NCBI GenBank assembly: GCA_947461165.1
Contig: CANHJR010000030.1
Span: 1 to 9,364, forward strand
DNA length: 9,364 nt
DNA from: Saprospirales bacterium
GTDB lineage: Bacteria > Bacteroidota > Bacteroidia > Chitinophagales > JADJOU01
Direction: 5' to 3'
Each line of letters starts with the position of its first letter. Within the stretch, counting starts at the first letter, position 1. Shown here piece after piece: positions 1-7,722 of the stretch. Below the pieces are notes generated by a model that saw nothing but the letters and a program-made list of their open reading frames with translations, was not told the DNA's origin and made no database searches. The translations under genes and the position numbers were made by a program.

Positions 1-2
1 GT

Positions 3-1571
3 GCTGAAAAAGAAGGTATTTTGACAATGGATATTTCCGTATCCAAGGAAATGGCTGTCGAAGCATTGGATCAAGTGTTTCGAAAAAACAGAACAGCCTC
101 TGCCGAACAAGTGTCATTGAGCATCGAGGATGGATATACTAGACTTCTTAAGCCTCAAATTGAGACAGAATTTAGACTTTCGAGTAAACTGAAGGCCGAT
201 GAAGAAGCTATTGCCGTTTTTACGGAGAACCTTCGACAACTATTGCTGAGCTCGCCACTTGGGTCAAAAAGAATATTGGCAATCGATCCTGGGTATAGAA
301 CTGGTTGCAAGGTGGTATGCCTCGACGAGTTCGGTAATTTTTTGCATTACGAAACGATTTTTCCCCACGCACCTCAAGGCCAATGGCATGAAGCGAAAGC
401 CGCTATTCGCTTTTTAGCTGCGAAATACAGTATCGAAGCCATTGGATATGGCAATGGTACCGCAAGCAAAGAAACAGAATCCTTGGTTCGAAGTATTGAA
501 TTCGATGATCCAATTTCGATATTTATGGTCAGCGAAAGTGGTGCTTCGATATACTCTGCTAGTGATGTGGCAAGAGAAGAATTTCCCGACCAAGATGTTA
601 CTGTCAGAGGAGCGATAAGCATAGGTCGGCGACTTCTCGATCCGCTCAGCGAATTGGTAAAGGTAGATCCAAAAAGTATAGGAGTCGGCCAGTATCAGCA
701 CGACGTCAACCAGATAAAACTGAAGACTTCTTTGGATGCCACGGTAGAAAGTTGCGTCAATTTCGTGGGTGTTGATCTCAATAGCGCAAGTAAACATTTA
801 CTGACTTACGTTTCTGGTTTGTCCAATTCGACAGCCTACAAAATCGTAGAATATCGCAAACAAAACGGCCCTTTTCAATCAAGATTAGAACTGAAAAAAG
901 TGCCTCTTCTTGGAGCAAAGGCATTCGAGCAATGCGCTGGCTTTCTCAAAATTTCTGATGCTAAGAATCCATTGGACAATTCTTCTGTGCATCCAGAGGC
1001 TTATTCCGTAGTAGAAAAAATGGCTAAAGATCAAGGAATCAATGTACAAGACTTAATTCAAAATGCAGAAGCTCGTAAGCGCATCAAATTAAGCAATTAC
1101 GTAACAGAGACAATCGGTATGTATACTCTTACTGATATTTTGAAAGAGCTAGATAAGCCGGGACGAGATCCAAGGTCACCTATCGAAGAATTCCGATTTG
1201 CTGATGGTATCAAAACCATTGATGATCTCAAAGAAGGAATGACCGTGCCAGGAATTATAACGAATATCACCAAATTTGGAGCATTTGTCAATATCGGTGT
1301 CAAGCAAGATGGTATGGTTCACGTCTCTCAAATGAGCAATTCTTTTGTTCGTGACCCAAATGAAGTAGTCAAACTAGGCCAAACTGTTCAGGTTACAATC
1401 ACAGAGGTCGATATCTCTCGAAATCGCGTTGCCTTGTCTATGAAGGACAATTCTCAAAGAAAAGACAAGCCCAACAACAATTATAAAACAAATACAACGA
1501 ATATAAAATCAGATAATTACGACACTGATCTTCAACTCAAATTGAAGGCCTTAGGCGATAAGTTCAGCTGA
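3..1571 (+). CDS. tex: Tex family S1 RNA-binding transcription accessory protein, 5'-truncated by window edge
   Basis: Tex proteins bind nucleic acid in the cytoplasm and affect transcription and stress tolerance; their exact reaction is not settled. The frame is open through the left edge (it reads AEKEGIL just before the first possible TTG at 21), so the true start lies outside; complete family members are about 710-780 residues and about 520 are seen here. Counting from the TTG at 21, the YqgF/RNase H-like domain begins near residue 84 (LAIDPGYRTGCKV), followed by the family motifs GNGTASKETE (144-153), SESGASIYSAS (171-181) and GVGQYQHDV (221-229). Helix-hairpin-helix segments follow at about 248-312, with an S1 domain at about 405-476 (TKFGAFVNIGVKQDG). 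The tail from 477 is Lys/Asn-rich and probably disordered. The gene ends in TGA two bases from the convergent helicase stop. No frameshift or missing domain is seen in the visible part. Family assignment is very secure. Confidence 0.95.
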   Translation, partial: AEKEGILTMDISVSKEMAVEALDQVFRKNRTASAEQVSLSIEDGYTRLLKPQIETEFRLSSKLKADEEAIAVFTENLRQLLLSSPLGSKRILAIDPGYRTGCKVVCLDEFGNFLHYETIFPHAPQGQWHEAKAAIRFLAAKYSIEAIGYGNGTASKETESLVRSIEFDDPISIFMVSESGASIYSASDVAREEFPDQDVTVRGAISIGRRLLDPLSELVKVDPKSIGVGQYQHDVNQIKLKTSLDATVESCVNFVGVDLNSASKHLLTYVSGLSNSTAYKIVEYRKQNGPFQSRLELKKVPLLGAKAFEQCAGFLKISDAKNPLDNSSVHPEAYSVVEKMAKDQGINVQDLIQNAEARKRIKLSNYVTETIGMYTLTDILKELDKPGRDPRSPIEEFRFADGIKTIDDLKEGMTVPGIITNITKFGAFVNIGVKQDGMVHVSQMSNSFVRDPNEVVKLGQTVQVTITEVDISRNRVALSMKDNSQRKDKPNNNYKTNTTNIKSDNYDTDLQLKLKALGDKFS

Positions 1572-1573
1572 TA

Positions 1574-3835
1574 TTATTTGCTGCTTAAAATCCAATTTTT
1601 ATACAATCTGATTTCATTAAAATCAAATTTGTTTTGGGTAAGAACCCGCAAGTCTGTAATCAAATCCTCCTCGCGAATTTTTGGCAATAGCTTCTTCAAT
1701 TCACTCAGTTGATTTTCAGTTAGAATTTCATTGATTTCAATGGCACCGGCCTCCACAAATTTAGCAAGATGTCCAAAAATGGTTCCTCTTGTCAGTTTTC
1801 TAATTTCTGCGACTTTATCAATATCCTTGTGCTCCTTCCATAAGTCAAAGGAAATAATATGTGTCGGTTTTTTCTCTCCTTTCGACTCTTTTTTTACCTT
1901 AGATCGTGGTTTTGAATCGAATGGATTGACCAAAGATTTAAGGTCCACAGAATTTCTCTCCTTGATCTCATCCATCAGCCTTCGCTTCATGTTTTCCAAC
2001 TCTTTCGTGCCTAATGTTTCCTTATTGAGCGGATTTCCTGCTTTTATGGCAAGAACCGTCTTATTTGTTTTCACTAGGATTCTTAAGTTATTCATTATAT
2101 GGCTTTCCAGCTCATAGATGTCATTTTCAAACTCCTTGACCCGTTTTTCATATGATAACTCCGCAAGTTTTTCCAAAACAGACTTTTCAATGCCAGACCA
2201 ATGTTCATAAAAATAAACATATGATTTTTCTATTCTATCGACGAGATGTTCAAAATCAGTATCAGATCCTCCGAGAATTGTTTGCAAGCTCGCTTGAAAC
2301 TTTCTTGATACATCGTGAAGCTCCTGTATTTTGGAAAACGTAGATTGCAGCCAGTTTTTATGCTTACCAACGATGGATAAATCGCCAGCAATTTGAATTT
2401 CACTTTTCATTCTGTTCGTCCATCGAATGGATTCACGATAGTCATAGCATCGCAAGCAAGTCTCGTGGATGAAATCGCGAGAGTAGTTGTCCATATTAGA
2501 TGCTATGGTCTCTTCGCTCACTTTGTTTTTGCTGTAATCCACTATTTGTGATTCGGGAGCAATGTTTCGATTTTGCAAAGGAGCCAACAATTTGAGTCCT
2601 TGAAGGTTTGTCAGTCTTGACAGTGCCACATATGCTTGTCCTGGTGCAAACACTTGAGAAATATCTATCGCAGCTTTTTCAAAAGTAAGTCCCTGGCTCT
2701 TATGAACAGTAATAGCCCAAGCCAAACGAAGTGGAAACTGTGTATAGGTACCAAGAATTTCCTCTTCGATTTCTTGAGTCATTGGATTGACCTTGTATCG
2801 AATATTGTCCCAGCTATGCTCGTCCACAGTGATTCGCATTCCATCTTCCTCACATTCTACAACAATTTCGTCTTCATCTAGCCTTTTTACAATTCCAATC
2901 TTTCCATTGTAATAACGCTTTTCCATGCTCAAATCGTTCTTGACAAACATGACCTGAGCACCAACCTTGAGTTTGATTTGCTTTTCTATTGGGAATATAT
3001 GCTCTGGAAAATCGTCTACTATTTTGGCATCAAAAACCATGTCGCGACCTCGCAATTCTTCCAAAGCTGCTTGGTTGATTCGATCAGCTTGTTGATTGTG
3101 CGTCGTAAGAATTATATAGCCAGGATTCTGTCGGACATCAAAATCAAAATCAACATATCGGTCCAATTTGTCGCGACATTCGTCATCCATTTTGCTTTCG
3201 CGTAGTTGAGCCAAAAGGTCTATAAATTCAATATCCGTTTGACGATATATCTTTGTGAGCTCTATATAAATAGGTTGTTCATATTCAAGTACTTTCGAGT
3301 CAAAGAAAAACTTACTTCGATAGTATTGACTCAATACATCCCATTCTTGATTTTTGACAATTGGCGGCAATTGCATAAGATCCCCAATAAACAAGACTTG
3401 AACACCTCCAAAAGGTTTTGAATTGTTTCTCACAGATTGAAGCATAGCGTTCATCGCATCTAACGTGTCAGGTCTCAGCATACTCACCTCATCTACAATC
3501 AACAATTCCAAACTCTGGATCAATGCTCGCTTGGACGCCTGCATTTTGAAATGTCGAGTGATTGTTTTCTTGGTTTCAAAATGCGTACCATCACTGGAAC
3601 CATTGAAATAATCTACCGGTAAAAACCCATGAAACGGCAACTGAAACATAGAATGAATCGTCACACCACCCGCATTCATAGCGGCGACACCTGTTGGTGC
3701 TACAATCACATAATTTTTATGGGTAGTTGCAACAATTTTTTTTAGCAGCGTTGTTTTGCCCGTCCCTGCTTTTCCAGTGAGAAATATATTTTGATTGGTC
3801 TGATTGACCAGCTGCAAGATGTGATCTGGATTCAA
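1574..3835 (-). CDS. PIF1/RecD-like superfamily 1B DNA helicase with C-terminal helix-turn-helix tail
   Basis: A 753-residue ATP-dependent helicase, expected to act 5'-to-3' on DNA (family inference). Visible motifs in order: Walker A GKAGTGKTT (21-29), motif Ia APTGVAAMNAGG (46-57), Walker B LLIVDEVSML (111-120), motif III GDLMQLPPI (151-159), motif IV KIYRQTD (195-201), motif V-like AITVHKSQGLTF (374-385) and motif VI AYVALSRL (401-408). All catalytic residues look intact. Residues about 500-640 are charged and helical, possibly coiled coil. Residues about 658-740 resemble the HTH_40 tail seen on some RecQ and PIF1-like proteins (LTRGTIFGHLAKFVEAGAIE). The start is TTG at 3835: in-frame codons between it and the upstream TGA contain no ATG, GTG or other TTG, and Walker A lies only 20 residues in, as is usual for the family. 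It is the last gene of the hutH-ytxJ operon, starting 2 bases after the ytxJ stop, which suggests translational coupling. The specific role (replication, repair, R-loop removal) cannot be read from the sequence. Confidence 0.93.
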   Translation of the reverse strand: MNPDHILQLVNQTNQNIFLTGKAGTGKTTLLKKIVATTHKNYVIVAPTGVAAMNAGGVTIHSMFQLPFHGFLPVDYFNGSSDGTHFETKKTITRHFKMQASKRALIQSLELLIVDEVSMLRPDTLDAMNAMLQSVRNNSKPFGGVQVLFIGDLMQLPPIVKNQEWDVLSQYYRSKFFFDSKVLEYEQPIYIELTKIYRQTDIEFIDLLAQLRESKMDDECRDKLDRYVDFDFDVRQNPGYIILTTHNQQADRINQAALEELRGRDMVFDAKIVDDFPEHIFPIEKQIKLKVGAQVMFVKNDLSMEKRYYNGKIGIVKRLDEDEIVVECEEDGMRITVDEHSWDNIRYKVNPMTQEIEEEILGTYTQFPLRLAWAITVHKSQGLTFEKAAIDISQVFAPGQAYVALSRLTNLQGLKLLAPLQNRNIAPESQIVDYSKNKVSEETIASNMDNYSRDFIHETCLRCYDYRESIRWTNRMKSEIQIAGDLSIVGKHKNWLQSTFSKIQELHDVSRKFQASLQTILGGSDTDFEHLVDRIEKSYVYFYEHWSGIEKSVLEKLAELSYEKRVKEFENDIYELESHIMNNLRILVKTNKTVLAIKAGNPLNKETLGTKELENMKRRLMDEIKERNSVDLKSLVNPFDSKPRSKVKKESKGEKKPTHIISFDLWKEHKDIDKVAEIRKLTRGTIFGHLAKFVEAGAIEINEILTENQLSELKKLLPKIREEDLITDLRVLTQNKFDFNEIRLYKNWILSSK

Positions 3836-3837
3836 AA

Positions 3838-4173
3838 TTATAGGTAATTCAAAATAGCCTCAGGTTTTATCATAAGATGTGATTCATGGAATACCACTTT
3901 ACCATTTTTTATAATAAGCAGTTGCGGTGACTCGTGCTGAATACTCCATTTCTCAGCCACATAATTAGAAATTGGACGCTGCTCTATCACTGGAAGATAG
4001 TATAGATCTGCTTGTTCCGCCTGAAGAGGATATTGCTCCTGCATTTTTTCAAATGCAATTCTAGAAATAGGACAAGTTGTGCTGTGTTTGAAAATAAGTT
4101 GAAGCTTATGCTCAGAATCAATACTGATTTGATCGATATCAGAGACCTCGTTTAGATTTTGAAAATGTACCAT
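3838..4173 (-). CDS. ytxJ: YtxJ/BrxC-type monothiol bacilliredoxin-like protein
   Basis: A 111-residue thioredoxin-fold protein of the YtxJ (DUF2847) family. In Bacillus the homologue (BrxC) is a monothiol bacilliredoxin that removes bacillithiol from oxidised protein cysteines in the cytoplasm. The hallmark TCPIS motif is at residues 33-37, with Cys34 the only cysteine in the protein, so a classical CxxC disulfide mechanism is excluded. SPQ at 82-84 supplies the cis-proline expected opposite the active site, followed by strand LLIIKNGKVVF. No signal peptide is present. The length matches the family. The start is an ATG 4 bases downstream of the hutH stop, and the stop is 2 bases before the helicase start, so it is almost certainly cotranscribed with both. 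I see no Shine-Dalgarno sequence (upstream is A/T-rich). The presence of this gene suggests, but does not prove, that the organism makes bacillithiol or a similar thiol. Confidence 0.9.
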   Translation of the reverse strand: MVHFQNLNEVSDIDQISIDSEHKLQLIFKHSTTCPISRIAFEKMQEQYPLQAEQADLYYLPVIEQRPISNYVAEKWSIQHESPQLLIIKNGKVVFHESHLMIKPEAILNYL

Positions 4174-4177
4174 ATCG

Positions 4178-5653
4178 TTAGTTAAATAATATTTCTGTTG
4201 AAAGATTTAGCTTTGTGTACATCAACTCGTCTTGGCTTAGGAAATCGATTTTTGATCTTATCATTTGATAAATCTCTTGATTTCTTGGACTGGTTTGAAG
4301 TGGTTTTCTGAATTCTAAGGCTTGACATGCTGTTAATGCCTCGATTCCCAAAATGCGTTCCACATTCTCCACAATTTTAAGACATTTTGTTGCTGCATTG
4401 GCGCCCATACTGACATGGTCTTCTTGTCCATTGCTGGATACAATGCTATCAATTGAGGCTGGTGTAGCATATTGCTTATTTTGAGACGCTATCGAGGCAG
4501 CGGTATATTGAGCAATCATAAATCCTGAATTCAATCCTGGGTTCGCAACCAAATATGCTGGCAATCCACGTTGTCCTGTCATCATTAGGTAAACCCTTCG
4601 TTCACTAATACTTCCCCATTCTGATAGCGCAATACTCAAAAAATCCAAGGGTAACGCCAAGGGTTGAGCGTGAAAATTTCCTGCAGATATGATTCGATCT
4701 TCTTCTACAAAAACGTTCGGGTTATCGGTTACGGAATTTATTTCCGTTTCAATCACTCCAATAAAATAATCCAACGCATCAGAACTAGCACCATGAACTT
4801 GAGGAATACATCGAAATGAATATGGATCTTGTACGTGTATTTTCTCTTGGTTGATAATTTCGCTGCCCTTCATCAATTCGCAAATATGTGCAGATGTCTG
4901 TATGTGTCCTTTGTGTTTTCGAACACTTCCTATTAGTGGATCAAACGGTTCAATCCTTCCATCGTAACCGTCAAGAGACAAAGAAGCGATCTCGTTCGCC
5001 CGAGTTCTAATTTTACAAGCTTTCAAAGCAATGTAAACAGAATACCCAAGAATAAACTGCGTTCCATTGAGAAGTGCCAAGCCTTCCTTGGATTGAAGGG
5101 CTATCGGTTGCCAGTTGTTTTGCTTCATAGCCTCGATGGAAGACATTCGAACGCCTTTGAAATATACTTCGCCAAGTCCCAACAATGGCAGTGATAAATG
5201 GGCCAAAGGCGCCAGATCTCCGCTTGCACCCAAGGAACCTTGAGTAAACATCACGGGAATCACATCTACATTATACATATCAATGAGGCGCTGCACGACG
5301 TCTACCGAAACACCAGAATGTCCATACGAAAGGGACTGAATCTTGAGCAATAGAATAATTCTAGCAATAGCTATCGGAACCAAGTCCCCCATACCGCAAG
5401 CATGTGATACTATCAGATTGTGTTGCAACTGTTCGAGGTCAGAATCATTTATGGAAATATTATATAATGATCCAAAGCCAGTATTGATGCCATATATGGG
5501 GACCTCTGAGCTTTTGATTTTTTGATTGAGATACGTTCTGCTTTTCTCTATTCTTTGTATAGAGTCTAGCGACAATTTGAGTTTCTTGTCCTCCTTTAGG
5601 ATCGATTGAACGGTTTTTAGGCTCAAATGGTGATCTGAAATCTCATGTATCAT
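4178..5653 (-). CDS. hutH: Histidine ammonia-lyase (histidase)
   Basis: Converts L-histidine to trans-urocanate plus ammonia, the first step of histidine degradation, in the cytoplasm as a tetramer (family knowledge). With the ATG at 5653 the protein is 491 residues, close to the usual 490-515. The self-forming MIO cofactor triad Ala-Ser-Gly is at 143-145 in GSLGASGDLAPLAH. Other landmarks: YGINTGFG (54-61, catalytic Tyr54), SHACG (83-87, His84 in the position typical of histidases rather than Phe/Tyr lyases), QDPYSFRCIPQVHG (275-288), TDNPNVF (309-315), GNFHAQP (325-331) and NGQEDHVSMG (408-417). A longer frame from TTG at 5686 adds 11 residues (MTFKLYTTNRK) but is rejected because that TTG lies inside the -7 promoter element and the family N-terminus aligns with the ATG. 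It is the first gene of an operon with ytxJ and the helicase. hutU, hutI and hutG are not in the window. A tyrosine ammonia-lyase is the alternative, judged less likely from His84. Confidence 0.93.
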   Translation of the reverse strand: MIHEISDHHLSLKTVQSILKEDKKLKLSLDSIQRIEKSRTYLNQKIKSSEVPIYGINTGFGSLYNISINDSDLEQLQHNLIVSHACGMGDLVPIAIARIILLLKIQSLSYGHSGVSVDVVQRLIDMYNVDVIPVMFTQGSLGASGDLAPLAHLSLPLLGLGEVYFKGVRMSSIEAMKQNNWQPIALQSKEGLALLNGTQFILGYSVYIALKACKIRTRANEIASLSLDGYDGRIEPFDPLIGSVRKHKGHIQTSAHICELMKGSEIINQEKIHVQDPYSFRCIPQVHGASSDALDYFIGVIETEINSVTDNPNVFVEEDRIISAGNFHAQPLALPLDFLSIALSEWGSISERRVYLMMTGQRGLPAYLVANPGLNSGFMIAQYTAASIASQNKQYATPASIDSIVSSNGQEDHVSMGANAATKCLKIVENVERILGIEALTACQALEFRKPLQTSPRNQEIYQMIRSKIDFLSQDELMYTKLNLSTEILFN

Positions 5654-5683
5654 TTTTCTATTCGTAGTGTATAATTTAAACGT

Positions 5684-5691
5684 CAAATATA
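5684..5691 (-). promoter_or_regulatory. Bacteroidota-type -7 element for hutH operon
   Basis: Reads TATATTTG on the minus strand, an exact match to the Bacteroidota -7 pattern TAnnTTTG. Transcription would begin near 5677, leaving a leader of about 24 bases before the ATG at 5653. No good -33 TTTG is seen at the expected 19-21-base spacing, so the call rests on the -7 match and its position. Confidence 0.55.
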
Positions 5692-5735
5692 GTATAAATA
5701 ATAATAAAAATCACGACCCCGAAGTCCAATGTCTA

Positions 5736-5743
5736 TAACTTTG
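5736..5743 (+). promoter_or_regulatory. Bacteroidota-type -7 element for the aminotransferase gene
   Basis: Reads TAACTTTG, an exact TAnnTTTG match, with an inferred transcription start near 5750 and a leader of about 26 bases before the ATG at 5776. No clear -33 TTTG is visible. It points away from the hutH element 45 bases to its left, so the two promoters are back to back. Confidence 0.55.
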
Positions 5744-5775
5744 TCATTTAATATCAATAGAATAATCACAATCAT

Positions 5776-6969
5776 ATGAGTGTATTGTCCAATAGAGTAC
5801 TTGAAATGAAGGAATCTGCCACCTTGGCGATGGCACGTAAATCTAGAGAGCTCAAAGAAAGTGGAGTAGATATTATCAATCTAAGCCTCGGCGAGCCTGA
5901 CTTTGACACCCCAACAAACATCAAAGAGGCAGACAAAAAGGCCCTTGATGCAGGTGACACAAAATATACACCTGTCGCTGGAACAAAAGCACTTCGCGAT
6001 GCTATTTGTCGTAAATTTAAGCGTGAAAACAACCTTGATTACACCGCTGAACAAATTGTAGTCAGCAATGGCGCCAAACAATCTATAGCAAATGCGTGCT
6101 TGGCGTTGTTAAATCCAGGAGATGAAATGATTGTCCCATCACCATATTGGATATCTTATGCTGCTATTGGAGAGTTGGCACAAGCAACAATTGTAGAAGT
6201 CTATGCTGGAGTGTCTGAAAACTTCAAACCAAGTGCTGAAATTATCGAAAAACACATCACTTCCAAAACGAAGGTCATATTGTATTCTTCACCATGCAAT
6301 CCTACAGGTGCTGTTTTCAATCCTACAGAGTTGAGAGCTCTAGCTGACCTGATGATCAAATATCCAAATATTCATATTATTTCAGATGAAATCTATGAAC
6401 ATATTAACTATACTGGGATCTACTCTAGTATCGCCCAATTTCCTGAAATCAAGGATCGAGTCGTCTTGGTCAATGGGTTCTCAAAAGCCTATGCTATGAC
6501 AGGTTGGCGTTTGGGCTATATGGCTGCAAGCAAAGAAATTGCCCTGGCCTGTGACAAAATTCAAGGTCAGATCACCTCTGGAGCTTGTAGTTTCAATCAA
6601 ACAGCTGCCGTGGAAGCCTTGGATGGAAATCAAGAAATGGTGCTTTATATGGTAGAAAAATTTAAAGCACGCCGAAAACTAGTCTTGAATCGTCTCCAGG
6701 AAATCCGAGGTGCTAAATGCACGGAGCCGGATGGTGCATTTTATATTTTTCCTGATATGAGCTATTATTTTGGGAAATCCCACAATGGAAAAACGATCCA
6801 AGATTCTGAAGATTTAGCACTTTTCATTTTAGATGAAGCACATGTGGCTCTTGTTGGAGGTAAAAGCTTCGGCGATGCGAATTGCATCCGACTATCCTTT
6901 GCTGCGAGTGAAGATATGATCAACCAAGCCTTTGATAGGATTGTAAAAGCTTTGTCAAAGTTGGCTTGA
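5776..6969 (+). CDS. PLP-dependent class I aminotransferase, aspartate aminotransferase type
   Basis: Transfers amino groups between an amino acid (most likely aspartate, possibly also aromatic amino acids) and 2-oxoglutarate, in the cytoplasm with pyridoxal phosphate. The 397-residue length is typical of the bacterial AspB-like subgroup (fold type I, class I/II). Visible residues: LSLGEPDFDTP (37-46) in the N-terminal substrate region, TKYTPVAGTKALR (62-74), the ring-stacking aromatic in PYWISY (123-128), SSPCNPTGA (171-179, Asn175), SDEIYE (203-208, Asp204 binding the pyridine nitrogen and Tyr207 the cofactor oxygen), the Schiff-base lysine Lys237 in GFSKAYAMTGWRLGY, and Arg371 in IRLSFA, which binds the substrate carboxylate. 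The ATG start gives the expected MSVLSNRVLEM-type beginning. It is divergent from hutH with its own -7 element and is probably monocistronic, since the next gene is convergent. Substrate choice within this subgroup cannot be fixed from motifs, so no gene symbol is given. Confidence 0.93.
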   Translation: MSVLSNRVLEMKESATLAMARKSRELKESGVDIINLSLGEPDFDTPTNIKEADKKALDAGDTKYTPVAGTKALRDAICRKFKRENNLDYTAEQIVVSNGAKQSIANACLALLNPGDEMIVPSPYWISYAAIGELAQATIVEVYAGVSENFKPSAEIIEKHITSKTKVILYSSPCNPTGAVFNPTELRALADLMIKYPNIHIISDEIYEHINYTGIYSSIAQFPEIKDRVVLVNGFSKAYAMTGWRLGYMAASKEIALACDKIQGQITSGACSFNQTAAVEALDGNQEMVLYMVEKFKARRKLVLNRLQEIRGAKCTEPDGAFYIFPDMSYYFGKSHNGKTIQDSEDLALFILDEAHVALVGGKSFGDANCIRLSFAASEDMINQAFDRIVKALSKLA

Positions 6970-7140
6970 AGCCTTGATCCTTCTAGATCTTGATTTTTTT
7001 GCTTTAAATTAATTCTGGCATTTGGCACACGATTCGTAACGTTTCGATTGGACCAAGTTAAAAAGACTTTGAGTAGAATTTAGCACATATTCTATATTTC
7101 CTTTAGTAGAAAATACAAACAAAACTCCAAGTAAGAACCC

Positions 7141-7638
7141 CTAATTCATAATCCAAACGGCCGAGTTGACTGCTAACGCGACAAACAACCACAAAAGGTA
7201 AGGAATCAATACGTAACAAGCCAACTTACGAATATTGAAAAATAAAAACATTAGAATAATTAAGCTCAAAACCATCATCATAATAACAAAGCACCCTGCG
7301 CCAATGAGATGAAATTTGAAAAAAATTATCGACCAAGAAAGATTCAAGGAGAAGTGAAAAATGAAAAACCAAATAGCATATTTCGCGTCATTTGATTTCA
7401 CAGAATAAATCAATGCTAATGAAAAACCCATCAAAATATATAGTACTGTCCAGACCGGACCAAAAATCGAACCCGGAGGCGTCCAAGACGGCTTGCTGAT
7501 CAATGGATACCAATCGCGAATCTGATCAACAGTACTGAAACTACTAGCGGTCCCAAGCAACAAACATATACCAGAAAATAAAATAGTGGAAAAAAGAATT
7601 GTTCGGTTCATAGGCTTGTAAAAATAAAGCAATTTCAT
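7141..7638 (-). CDS. tspO: TspO/MBR family tryptophan-rich membrane protein
   Basis: Bacterial TspO proteins are five-helix membrane proteins that bind porphyrins and influence tetrapyrrole and stress responses; the physiological role differs between species. Hydrophobic segments lie at about residues 13-35, 58-80, 87-108, 111-135 and 138-162, matching the five-helix fold. Family motifs are WYPLISKPSWTPPGSIFGPVW (split here as WYPLISKP 43-50, SWTPPG 51-56, FGPVW 59-63), NLSW (99-102) and PYLLW (146-150), followed by Asn158. Two ATGs are possible: 7638 (165 residues) and 7611 (156 residues, starting MNRTILF). The second fits the usual 150-160 length and the usual short run before helix 1 somewhat better, and neither has a visible ribosome site, so the N-terminus is uncertain. 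It is divergent from plsC and convergent with the aminotransferase gene, hence probably a single-gene transcript. No pigment or heme genes are nearby to hint at a ligand. Confidence 0.93.
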   Translation of the reverse strand: MKLLYFYKPMNRTILFSTILFSGICLLLGTASSFSTVDQIRDWYPLISKPSWTPPGSIFGPVWTVLYILMGFSLALIYSVKSNDAKYAIWFFIFHFSLNLSWSIIFFKFHLIGAGCFVIMMMVLSLIILMFLFFNIRKLACYVLIPYLLWLFVALAVNSAVWIMN

Positions 7639-7714
7639 TTAAATCTTTGTCATTTTTTAACGAAGTGTATCGGCCGATTGCTTTTCAATTTTCTTGTCTA
7701 ATACACTTTACACT

Positions 7715-7722
7715 CAAATTTG
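7715..7722 (+). promoter_or_regulatory. Weak candidate -7 element for plsC
   Basis: CAAATTTG differs from TAnnTTTG in one base and lies 23 bases before the plsC ATG, with TTG at 7694-7696 (18-base spacing) as a poor -33. The octamer is its own reverse complement, so it could equally serve tspO on the other strand. Low certainty. Confidence 0.2.

Noticed and set aside
374..797. Minus-strand open frames inside tex
   Set aside because: They lie wholly opposite a strongly conserved gene, show no family motif or membrane/signal pattern, and are explained as by-products of the tex codons.
2441..2460. Cys460/Cys463 in the helicase (TCLRCYDY) as half of a zinc-binding site
   Set aside because: No second cysteine or histidine pair follows at suitable spacing, and this part corresponds to the linker after the helicase core, so a zinc finger is not supported.
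1731..3421. Several plus-strand open frames opposite the helicase gene
   Set aside because: All are short, lack recognisable domains and overlap intact helicase motifs on the other strand; they are chance frames.
6976..7000. Possible intrinsic terminator after the aminotransferase: GATC-6 nt-GATC followed by seven T
   Set aside because: The stem is only 4 base pairs and cannot be extended (T opposite T next), and a few bases separate it from the T run. The rest of the 6970-7140 convergent gap shows no better hairpin, so I do not call a terminator.
7008..7060. Short repeated words (GGCA...TTTGGCAC, CGATTCG/TTCGATT) in the aminotransferase-tspO gap
   Set aside because: The matches are too short and imperfect to be operator, attachment site or repeat-family evidence.
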